This document shows positions 25,001-37,000 of a stretch of DNA of 64,000 nt, piece by piece. Source of the stretch: Bolinopsis microptera (Eukaryota > Ctenophora > Tentaculata > Lobata > Bolinopsidae); contig NC_087075.1 of NCBI RefSeq assembly GCF_026151205.1, positions 4,952,858-5,016,857 on the forward strand, read 5' to 3'. Positions within the stretch are counted from its first letter, which is position 1. Every line of letters begins with the position of its first letter. The notes beneath the pieces are model-generated. The model saw nothing but the letters and a program-made list of their open reading frames with translations. It did no database searches and had not been told where the DNA came from. Position numbers and translations under genes: made by a program.

Positions 25001-28000
25001 GGGACATCCCATCTCTAAAAGAGTACATCCTATCTCTAAAAGAGTAGATCCTATCTCTAAAAGAGTACATCCCATCTCTAAAAGAGTACATCCTATCTCT
25101 AAAAGAGTACATCCCATCTCTAAAAGAGTAGATCCCATCTCTAAAAGAGTAGATCATATCTCTAGAAGAGTAGATCCCATCTCTAAAAGAGTAGATCATA
25201 TCTCTAAAAGAGTACATCCCATCTCTAAAAGAGTACATCCTATCTCTAAAAGAGTACATCCTATCTCTAAAAGAGTATATCCCATCTCTAAAAGAGTACA
25301 TCCTATCTCTAAAAGAGTACATCCCATCTCTAAAAGAGTACATGCCATCTCTAAAAGAGTACATCCTATCTCGGTACATTGAGTTCCTGGTGTCAGGCAC
25401 GTGTATTATATATAGTGTGGTGTAACTGAGAAGTGTGCTGAAACTCAACATATGGATAGTAGTTGTGGAATGTGATTTCCAAACATATCACGTGATGCCC
25501 TAATATGGTAGTTGCCATATTGTCTGTGGTGAGATTGTCAGATCATGGTTTTGACTTTTGCTTCTGTCAACTCAAGTAATAGTTGTGGAATGTGGAAGCG
25601 AAGTAAAATATAATTAGTTCTGAATAAAGTTATATACCGTGGAATGTGCCATCGTTAACTGACCATCGGCATCATTGTAGGAAACAAATTATAGTATTTA
25701 TTTATAACTTTATAACGTTTATAGCAGGGTGATGTTTTATTCTTTTCTATAAACTTTATGTGTATTATATATATTATCTACCATATTACGGCATTACGCA
25801 TACAGATTGGAAACTTATATTTTCTTCTGTTTTGTTTTGGTTTAGGTATTTAATCAGGTATTTTTCAGGTATTTGGGTGCAATGTGAGCGATGCAGCAAG
25901 TGGAGATATCTCCGAGATACGTCAGATCCAAACTTGATACCTGACGACTGGGTATGCACTCTCAACCCAGGTAATATTGATGGTAATATCTCGTAATTAA
26001 TTATTGTAGTTGTCGTAATTATTGTGGTATAATTGTAATATAGTTGTAATTATTCCCGTAATTGTAATTACTTGTTGTTTAATTAGTCATTATTTTGTTA
26101 ATTTCTTTACAAAATTTGTAAACCAATTAATTATCAAATGTTTAATTTGGTGGGCACTGGGCAGTGTTTAATTTTTATTTGAAAAAAAGGATTTATTTGA
26201 AAGGAAGAGTTATCTCAACTAATATAATATGTGACATTGTGTGTACGTGTGTGACATTGTGTGTGTGACATTTGTATTGTGTATGTGACATTGTGTATGT
26301 GACATTGTGTATGTGACATTGTGTGTGTGACATTGTGTGTGTGACATTGTGTGTGTGACATTGTGTATGTGACATTGTGTATGTGACATTGTGTATGTGA
26401 CATTGTGTGTGTGACAGTGTGTGTGTGACATTGTGTATGTGACATTGTGAATGCGAAATTGTGTATGTAACATTGTGTATACGTGACATTGTGTATGTGA
26501 CATTGTGTATACGTGACATTGTGTATGTGACATTGTGTATGACATTGTGTGTGTGACATTGTGTATGTGACATTGTGTATGTGACATTGTGTATGTGACA
26601 TTGTGTATACTGTACATGTGACATTGTGTATGTGACATTGTGTATGTGACATTGTGTATGTGACATTGTGCTCCACGTTTATTATATCGTCTATTGAACA
26701 AGAGATAAGGGGTCAAGTGATAGCCGACCAACAGTAAAACTGCAACAAGATGTAATAAGCGTTCAACATATTGAGTGTGGCTAATGAACAATCCGCCAAT
26801 CGTGCAACTTAGCGAGTTATTATTGTCAGGCTATCCAAGTTAATATATAAAGTTATCTCAAGTATGCAGGGTGGCCCACAATTAACTGCACACTTACACT
26901 GTCCTTTACATCACTATATTATATAGTTCTCTTCTCAACTTATCAGAGCTATATTACTAGTGTAACCCGTGCTTACGGCTGGGACTTCACTATCGCAGTT
27001 GAAATACAAAAGTATAAACCCGCCTACTATATTCTCATATTCGAAAACACGCACTACATTTTCGTAGTTAAAACGGTGCGAAAGTATGAACTCGCTCTGT
27101 CCCCTAATTACAACTTTGGTACAAAATTAGGTAATTTGGCATTGAAGCCAGAATTAAATTTACTCTAATCCTATGCTATGCTATGCTATGCGGCCGCTTT
27201 CTACTGAGCGAGTTCATACTTTTGCACCGTTTTAACTTTTGCACCATTTATAATTTTCAGAAAATTCAGCTATAACACTGATAACTGAACTGTGTTTGCG
27301 ATATTATATAACACTGAACTGGTACTGGTACTGGTACTGGTACTGGTACTGGTACTGGTACTGGTACTGGTACTGGTACTGGTACTGGTACTGATACTGG
27401 TACCGATGCATAAACCCAATCTCCTCATTAAGCCAGTGCAAGATCAAACTATACATTTCTTTTCTTTACCAGTCTCAATAATTCCACAGAAAATGTTGAT
27501 TGTTAACATACTACCGCAAATGTATAGTTATTAGTTGCACGGCACGACACAGATGGTACCTGATAGTGATCACTCTTTTTGTCTAGAACAGGACACACCT
27601 GGCTGAAATGGGAGGGTGTTACATAATGTGTGATGAAAGGGAGATACATTTAGGTTATTTTTCAACAGGTGTTCAATGTAATAAGAGAGAGAGAGAGAGA
27701 GAGAGAGTAATAAGAGTACAATAAAACTATCAAGTACATACAATTATACTATACTGTATGTACTTTATAGGAGTAAATAATGAATAGTGGTATTCTGTCT
27801 CATGAAATATAGAGTTTACACAGCAACCAGAGTGTCATCTCTATTTCCATGTTACAATTTTGTCAATTAAATAAACTTACAGCCTTGCTTTTATCAAAAC
27901 CCCACTATCAAAGCCAATTTGTTGAAAATTTCGGTCATACATCCGTATCCCGATGGCACTCTCGTGGCACTCTCGTGGCACTCTCGTGGCACTCTCGTGG

Positions 28001-31000
28001 CACTCTCGTGACACTCTCGTGGCACTCTCGTGGCACTTTCGTGGCACAATTTCACTTAATTCCAACACGATATTATATACATGTTACTATTTCCAATTTG
28101 TCACAAGCAAATGTGCCAAGTACATTCCCCGGTATACACGTGACATTCCCCAATGTACACGTGACGCATGCAGACGTCAAACAACTAGTTTGATAATTAG
28201 CAGATATACGTGAAATTGCTGTAAGTTGTAACACGTGACATTAAGTACAATGTACATTGAATGTGGCCGGTTTTTATAGTTAGTTTATTTTATGCTTTTT
28301 ATTTAGGAAAGGATTGTTAAAAGTATTTTTTAATGGAATTCAATGGGTATTGAGGAGGGTTAATTCTATAAAAACTGCATACATCTTTCAGCTGTATATT
28401 CATTGATAGCCTTCCGGCCTTGTCGGCTATCAGAAATTATTGCCAATTTAATTATTCAATCAGTTAAATAATCACACATCCCATTTATTCTCCAGAAAAT
28501 GTAACGAGTTAAATCGTGTAAATATAACGTGATATTGTTGAACATTACATATAAAAAGGCCTACGTAGTTTTTTGTGTAATGACGAAGGTTTACGTCTTC
28601 ACACAATGTGATAAGCTGCATTGCCTGCATATTTATTGGCCTACGTCAATTATCAGCATATTCATTTGCAATAAATCAATAATGCAGCCCATTCACCATT
28701 CAGTAAACAAAATATAATCAAAACCACAAGTTTTCATAAAAAACACCGCACGTCAGAAATGGCTATTGGCTCGCCTCCCCACTATTGTCCAGATCCATTC
28801 AACCACATCTAATAAAGAGCTCGTGACACGACATAGCACAATAAACTAAGCTCCCAGTATAAAAGTGACACGCCCCTATCAATGGCGGTCAATGCTGGAA
28901 GCTGATTGGTTTACCTCTATCAATGCTGGAAGCTGATTGGTTTACCTCTATCAATGCTGGAAGCTGATTGGTTTACCTCTATCAATGCTGGAAGCTGATT
29001 GGTTTACCTCTATCAATACTGGAAGCTGATTGGTTTACCCCTATCAATGCTGGAAGCTGATTGGTGTACCTCTATCAATGCTGGAAGCTGATTGGTTTAC
29101 CTCTATCAATGCTGGAAGCTGATTGGTTTACCTCTATCAATGCTGGAAGCTGATTGGTTTACCTCTATCAATGCTGGAAGCTGATTGGTTTACCTCTATC
29201 AATGCTGGAAGCTGATTGGTTTACCTCTATCAATGCTGGAAGCTGATTGGTTTACCTCTATCAATGCTGGAAGCTGATTGGTTTACCTCTATCAATGCTG
29301 GAAGCTGATTGGTTTACCTCTATCAATGCTGGAAGCTGATTGGTTTACCTCTATCAATGCTGGAAGCTGATTGGTTTACCTCTATCAATGCTGGAAGCTG
29401 ATTGGTTTACCTCTATCAATGCTGGAAGCTGATTGGTTTACCTCTATCAATGCTGGAAGCTGATTGGTTTACCTCTATCAATGCTGGAAGCTGATTGGTT
29501 TACCTCTATCAATGCTGGAAGCTGATTGGTTTACCTCTATCAATGCTGGAAGCTGATTGGTTTACCTCTATCAATGCTGGAAGCTGATTGGTTTACCTCT
29601 ATCAATGCTGGAAGCTGATTGGTTTACCTCTATCAATGCTGGAAGCTGATTGGTTTACCTCTATCAATGCTGGAAGCTGATTGGTTTACCTCTATCAATG
29701 CTGGAAGCTGATTGGTTTACCTCTATCAATGCTGGAAGCTGATTGGTTTACCTCTATCAATGCTGGAAGCTGATTGGTTTACCTCTATCAATGCTGGAAG
29801 CTGATTGGTTTACCTCTATCAATGCTGGAAGCTGATTGGTTTACCTCTATCAATGCTGGAAGCTGATTGGTTTACCTCTATCAATGCTGGAAGCTGATTG
29901 GTTTACCTCTATCAATGCTGGAAGCTGATTGGTTTACCTCTATCAATGCTGGAAGCTGATTGGTTTACCTCTATCAATGCTGGAAGCTGATTGGTTTACC
30001 TCTATCAATGCTGGAAGCTGATTGGTTTACCTCTATCAATGCTGGAAGCTGATTGGTTTACCTCTATCAATGCTGGAAGCTGATTGGTTTACCTCTATCA
30101 ATGCTGGAAGCTGATTGGTTTACCTCTATCAATGCTGGAAGCTGATTGGTTTACCTCTATCAATGCTGGAAGCTGATTGGTTTACCTCTATCAATGCTGG
30201 AAGCTGATTGGTTTACCTCTATCAATGCTGGAAGCTGATTGGTTTACCTCTATCAATGCTGGAAGCTGATTGGTTTACCTCTATCAATGCTGGAAGCTGA
30301 TTGGTTTACCTCTATCAATGCTGGAAGCTGATTGGTTTACCTCTATCAATGCTGGAAGCTGATTGGTTTACCTCTATCAATGCTGGAAGCTGATTGGTTT
30401 ACCTCTATCAATGCTGGAAGCTGATTGGTTTACCTCTATCAATGCTGGAAGCTGATTGGTTTACCTCTATCAATGCTGGAAGCTGATTGGTTTACCTCTA
30501 TCAATGCTGGAAGCTGATTGGTTTACCTCTATCAATGCTGGAAGCTGATTGGTTTACCTCTATCAATGCTGGAAGCTGATTGGTTTACCTCTATCAATGC
30601 TGGAAGCTGATTGGTTTACCTCTATCAATGCTGGAAGCTGATTGGTTTACCTCTATCAATGCTGGAAGCTGATTGGTTTACCTCTATCAATGCTGGAAGC
30701 TGATTGGTTTACCTCTATCAATGCTGGAAGCTGATTGGTTTACCTCTATCAATGCTGGAAGCTGATTGGTTTACCTCTATCAATGCTGGAAGCTGATTGG
30801 TTTACCTCTATCAATGCTGGAAGCTGATTGGTTTACCTCTATCAATGCTGGAAGCTGATTGGTTTACCTCTATCAATGCTGGAAGCTGATTGGTTTACCT
30901 CTATCAATGCTGGAAGCTGATTGGTTTACCTCTATCAATGCTGGAAGCTGATTGGTTTACCTCTATCAATGCTGGAAGCTGATTGGTTTACCTCTATCAA

Positions 31001-34000
31001 TGCTGGAAGCTGATTGGTTTACCTCTATCAATGCTGGAAGCTGATTGGTTTACCTCTATCAATGCTGGAAGCTGATTGGTTTACCTCTATCAATGCTGGA
31101 AGCTGATTGGTTTACCTCTATCAATGCTGGAAGCTGATTGGTTTACCTCTATCAATGCTGGAAGCTGATTGGTTTACCTCTATCAATGCTGGAAGCTGAT
31201 TGGTTTACCTCTATCAATGCTGGAAGCTGATTGGTTTACCTCTATCAATGCTGGAAGCTGATTGGTTTACCTCTATCAATGCTGGAAGCTGATTGGTTTA
31301 CCTCTATCAATGCTGGAAGCTGATTGGTTTACCTCTATCAATGCTGGAAGCTGATTGGTTTACCTCTATCAATGCTGGAAGCTGATTGGTTTACCTCTAT
31401 CAATGCTGGAAGCTGATTGGTTTACCTCTATCAATGCTGGAAGCTGATTGGTTTACCTCTATCAATGCTGGAAGCTGATTGGTTTACCTCTATCAATGCT
31501 GGAAGCTGATTGGTTTACCTCTATCAATGCTGGAAGCTGATTGGTTTACCTCTATCAATGCTGGAAGCTGATTGGTTTACCTCTATCAATGCTGGAAGCT
31601 GATTGGTTTACCTCTATCAATGCTGGAAGCTGATTGGTTTACCTCTATCAATGCTGGAAGCTGATTGGTTTACCTCTATCAATGCTGGAAGCTGATTGGT
31701 TTACCTCTATCAATGCTGGAAGCTGATTGGTTTACCTCTATCAATGCTGGAAGCTGATTGGTTTACCTCTATCAATGCTGGAAGCTGATTGGTTTACCTC
31801 TATCAATGCTGGAAGCTGATTGGTTTACCTCTATCAATGCTGGAAGCTGATTGGTTTACCTCTATCAATGCTGGAAGCTGATTGGTTTACCTCTATCAAT
31901 GCTGGAAGCTGATTGGTTTACCTCTATCAATGCTGGAAGCTGATTGGTTTACCTCTATCAATGCTGGAAGCTGATTGGTTTACCTCTATCAATGCTGGAA
32001 GCTGATTGGTTTACCTCTATCAATGCTGGAAGCTGATTGGTTTACCTCTATCAATGCTGGAAGCTGATTGGTTTACCTCTATCAATGCTGGAAGCTGATT
32101 GGTTTACCTCTATCAATGCTGGAAGCTGATTGGTTTACCTCTATCAATGCTGGAAGCTGATTGGTTTACCTCTATCAATGCTGGAAGCTGATTGGTTTAC
32201 CTCTATCAATGCTGGAAGCTGATTGGTTTACCTCTATCAATGCTGGAAGCTGATTGGTTTACCTCTATCAATGCTGGAAGCTGATTGGTTTACCTCTATC
32301 AATGCTGGAAGCTGATTGGTTTACCTCTATCAATGCTGGAAGCTGATTGGTTTACCTCTATCAATGCTGGAAGCTGATTGGTTTACCTCTATCAATGCTG
32401 GAAGCTGATTGGTTTACCTCTATCAATGCTGGAAGCTGATTGGTTTACCTCTATCAATGCTGGAAGCTGATTGGTTTACCTCTATCAATGCTGGAAGCTG
32501 ATTGGTTTACCTCTATCAATGCTGGAAGCTGATTGGTTTACCTCTATCAATGCTGGAAGCTGATTGGTTTACCTCTATCAATGCTGGAAGCTGATTGGTT
32601 TACCTCTATCAATGCTGGAAGCTGATTGGTTTACCTCTATCAATGCTGGAAGCTGATTGGTTTACCTCTATCAATGCTGGAAGCTGATTGGTTTACCTCT
32701 ATCAATGCTGGAAGCTGATTGGTTTACCTCTATCAATGCTGGAAGCTGATTGGTTTACCTCTATCAATGCTGGAAGCTGATTGGTTTACCTCTATCAATG
32801 CTGGAAGCTGATTGGTTTACCTCTATCAATGCTGGAAGCTGATTGGTTTACCTCTATCAATGCTGGAAGCTGATTGGTTTACCTCTATCAATGCTGGAAG
32901 CTGATTGGTTTACCTCTATCAATGCTGGAAGCTGATTGGTTTACCTCTATCAATGCTGGAAGCTGATTGGTTTACCTCTATCAATGCTGGAAGCTGATTG
33001 GTTTACCTCTATCAATGCTGGAAGCTGATTGGTTTACCTCTATCAATGCTGGAAGCTGATTGGTTTACCTCTATCAATGCTGGAAGCTGATTGGTTTACC
33101 TCTATCAATGCTGGAAGCTGATTGGTTTACCTCTATCAATGCTGGAAGCTGATTGGTTTACCTCTATCAATGCTGGAAGCTGATTGGTTTACCTCTATCA
33201 ATGCTGGAAGCTGATTGGTTTACCTCTATCAATGCTGGAAGCTGATTGGTTTACCTCTATCAATGCTGGAAGCTGATTGGTTTACCTCTATCAATGCTGG
33301 AAGCTGATTGGTTTACCTCTATCAATGCTGGAAGCTGATTGGTTTACCTCTATCAATGCTGGAAGCTGATTGGTTTACCTCTATCAATGCTGGAAGCTGA
33401 TTGGTTTACCCTCTATCAATGCTGGAAGCTTATTGGTTTACCTCTATCAATGCTGGAGGCTGATTGGTTTACCTCTATCAATGCTGGAAGCTGATTGGTT
33501 TACCTCTATCAATGCTGGAAGCTGATTGGTTTACCTCTATCAATGCTGGAAGCTGATTGGTTTACCTCTATCAATGCTGGAAGCTGATTGGTTAAGCTGA
33601 TTGTACCTCTATCAATGCTGGAAGCTGATTGGTTTACCTCTATCAATGCTGGAAGCTGATTGGTTTACCTCTATCAATGCTGGAAGCTGATTGGTTTACC
33701 TCTATCAATGCTGGAAGCTGATTGGTTTACCTCTATCAATGCTGGAAGCTGATTGGTTTACCTCTATCAATGCTGGAAGCTGATTGGTTTACCTCTATCA
33801 ATGCTGGAAGCTGATTGGTTTACCTCTATCAATGCTGGAAGCTGATTGGTGTACCTCTATCAATGCTGGAAGCTGATTGGTTTACCTCTATCAATGCTGG
33901 AAGCTGATTGGTTTACCTCTATCAATGCTGGAAGCTGATTGGTTTACCTCTATCAATGCTGGAAGCTGATTGGTTTACCTCTATCAATGCTGGAAGCTGA

Positions 34001-37000
34001 TTGGTTTACCTCTATCAATGCTGGAAGCTGATTGGTTTACCTCTATCAATGCTGGAAGCTGATTGGTTTATCATTTGTTATATGTATAAGATCACCTCCC
34101 TCAGTTCCCCACCAGCATCCAAATCTATTGAACCATTTTACTGAAAACACGTCATAACACAGTAAGTCATAACGTTAGCCCCCCAACATCTCATCATACA
34201 AAAATAACACGCCGCTATTATATTTATAAAGATGTAGAATAAGGAGCCATTAGTCCTAAGCAGTAAGCATGTAGCTGAGAGCTGGCTGATATCAATATAC
34301 ATGACAATGTGTATGAAGTGTGTGTGTGTGTGGGAGACACAATATTTCGCAACTTTGTTTCAACTTTCATAACAAATAAACAAGCTCTAATCAACAACTA
34401 ATCAGCAAATGAGCTAATTAATTATCATACTAAGAATAACTTTAATGAGTTAATGACTCATAAAAGTGGGAGCAGCGCGGCGCTCTTCAGCGTGTGCTAA
34501 ATACTCTACACTCCCCATTATAATAGTACTATCCTACTTATCAAGGCTTTATAACACGTATCTGTCGACACGGACTTTGGTAAATATCCAAACATTCCGA
34601 GGTTATTTGAGAGAACATTCCTCTCGTTTTAATAGGGAGAGTGGGGTTGGGGGGAGCTATTAAATTCAGGGTTACAGCTTATAAAGTTTACAGTTTACAC
34701 TCGTTCCATGTTTACAGCTTATAAACTTTATACTTGTTCCGTGGTAATATGAATTAACTTCCATGATTATATATTGTAATCCGTTTAATCCGTTTATTGT
34801 ATGTGCCAAGCGTTGGAGACATGCCTTTGGTAAATATCCAAACATTCTTGGCACGCTTAGCAAGGTATTTGAGCGAGAGAGAGAGAACTTACACTTACAG
34901 TTCATTTGGAAGGCAAATTCCAGAGAAATTCAGATGAATTCAAGTGTCACAGACTATACACGTCATGCTGAAGTAATTCGAAAAATACTTTCGTAGGAAT
35001 TAACTTTCGTGATTAAATACCTGCCAAAAGTTTGGCACGTACTTTGGCAAATGTCCAAACATTCCTGCAGTCTCATTGAGAGAGCACTCATTTAATTTGG
35101 AAGAAAATGAAGCTGTTCAGAGCCTAATTAATGCTTACTTTAGAGGAGAATGCAGCTGTAGTGTGCCACATTAATTCGTTAACTTGTTTAGTGTTTGACG
35201 GCGAAATGTGAATTAGCTACTTAGATAATTTAATTAAGTGTGTTTTCTGTTGGAAATGAGTGACTGAGTGAGAAGAATTCACGTGATATTACATTACAAA
35301 ATTAAACTCAAATTTGCCAAATTTAGCGCTTATTAAACTCTTTCAAATAAAGAAGCGAGTTAGCTGGCGCTTTCACGAAAATATTAATTATATATACTAT
35401 AATATATATTATAGGGTAATTGATATTTATAATTATATGCCACAAAACTTCTTCAAAAATGCGGTAGTGCCTACAACAATAACAATGTTTAACAAAAGCA
35501 AGGCTTCAAGCATGACCCTTGAAAAATACGTCGCCATGTTAACCTTCTTAAACTAAATCAATAATAAGGATTATAATTGTATTTGTAATCGATCTTATTT
35601 GATACTATCTTAACTACATAATATAATACATACTCCGGCCCTTACAGATAAACGTGTAAAGAGTTCTAATAATTCCATATTTCAGATAAAAAGTACAACA
35701 ATTGTAACGCCCCAGAGGAGAGTTGGACACAGCTAGATCAAGGCTACGAGTTCGTCTACTCTGCTTACAGTCTAGGTAATATGCTCACTGGTAACCTTGT
35801 GGATTTAGTAACTCAGTAACTTGGTTACTTAGTGACTTAGTAACATGGTTACTTACTTACTCTGTAACCAGGTTGCATTTGTAACCAGGTTCTTGTACAA
35901 ACATTCGGCTGGGGTCTTGAGTCTAGACTCTAGTGTTTCTCAATTAGTGGGGTGCAATAAAACGGCACACTATAGTTTCTTTCTTTGTCGCAGCTGAAGT
36001 CTAGTGTGCAGCCTTTCCTTGGGACTGTACTCACATTCCTGACGTGGAGCTAATCACATACTCTGCATGATCACTGGTGTGGGGTAACTTAGTAACCAGG
36101 TTACTTAGTAACCAGGTTACTTAGTGAGCTTATAGTCTACTCTGCATGATCACTGGTGTGGGGTAAGATGCAGGGGTAACCCTGGTTACTAGGTTACTTA
36201 GTATTTTAGTTACTTAGTAACCCTGGTTACTAAGTGACTTAGTATTTTAGTAACTTAGTAACCAGGTTACTCAGTAACTTGGTTCTTGAGTGAGCTTATA
36301 GTCTACTTCTCAGGATCACTGGTGTGGGGTAAGATGCAGGGGTAACCCTGGTTACTAAGTGACTTAGTATTTTAGTAACTTAGTAACCTGGTTACTCAGT
36401 AACTTGGTTATTTAGTGAGCTTATAGTCTACTTCTCAGGATCACTGGTGTGGGGTAAGATGCAGGGGTAACCCTGGTTACTAAGTGACTTAGTATTTTAG
36501 TAACTTAGTAACCTGGTTACTCAGTAACTTGGTTATTTAGTGAGCTAATAGTCTACTCCTCAGGATCACTAGTGTGGGGTAAGATGCAGGGGTATCCCTG
36601 GTGGCCGGGTATGATAGACAACGACCCCCTCACCAGAACATTCTACTATAAACACGCCAACTCTCAACTTCCGGTAATTAAATACTTAATTAATTAATAC
36701 TTTATTAATTAACTATTTCTATGGTTTAGTTGATTTCACCTGTAGAGTGTCTCTTCAGGGTTTAAAGGTTCAGAGTTTGGGTGATAGAAAAGGGATCGGT
36801 CTTTTAGAGTTATTTTCAATTTTCACTCTTAAATTTTTTTTCACTTTCGGCTTTCCTTTTCAACTTTTGAGGCTTCCCTACAAGAATATTATAGTTATTT
36901 GGAATTGGCGGGTGAACTCGTCGGACATAAATTGTACAAAGTCTTTTAAATCCTTTCTTAAATTTTGGGTAGTTGTGCAGATGTGACGATAATGCCCTTG

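Larger units (their letters stand above)
21694..25868 (+). other. ZCWPW1 intron 8 (4.2 kb, repeat-filled)
   Basis: Phase 1 to phase 1, joining ...NLE to SIWVQC at the start of the CW finger. It contains a CRE cluster, two minisatellite families and inverted GCGC-rich repeats, listed separately. No other exon is needed or seen. Confidence 0.7.
25869..35775 (+). other. ZCWPW1: ZCWPW1 exons 9-10: CW zinc finger
   Basis: Exon 9 (25869-25970) encodes IWVQCERCSKWRYL and LIPDDWVCTLNP; exon 10 (35686-35775) encodes KKYNNCNAPEESW. The four zinc-binding cysteines (C-x2-C, the W-x-C Cys and the NC Cys) and the conserved Trp of the W-x-Q-C and KWR motifs are all present, so H3K4-methyl binding should be retained. 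The finger is split by an intron of 9.7 kb that contains the giant NF-Y-site array. Confidence 0.93.

Noticed and set aside
24819-25451. Open frames of 187 (plus) and 157 (minus) codons with 7-residue repeats
   Set aside because: They are a translation of the 21-bp minisatellite on both strands; a heptad-repeat protein would need splice or start support, which is absent.
26193-26791. Three overlapping minus-strand open frames of 153-190 codons (HTQCHIHNV repeats)
   Set aside because: A 14-bp repeat without stop codons keeps all three frames open; no non-repeat coding context, and they lie inside an intron of a plus-strand gene.
28889-34070. CRISPR array
   Set aside because: Units are contiguous 31-bp copies without unique spacers, in a spliced eukaryotic gene.
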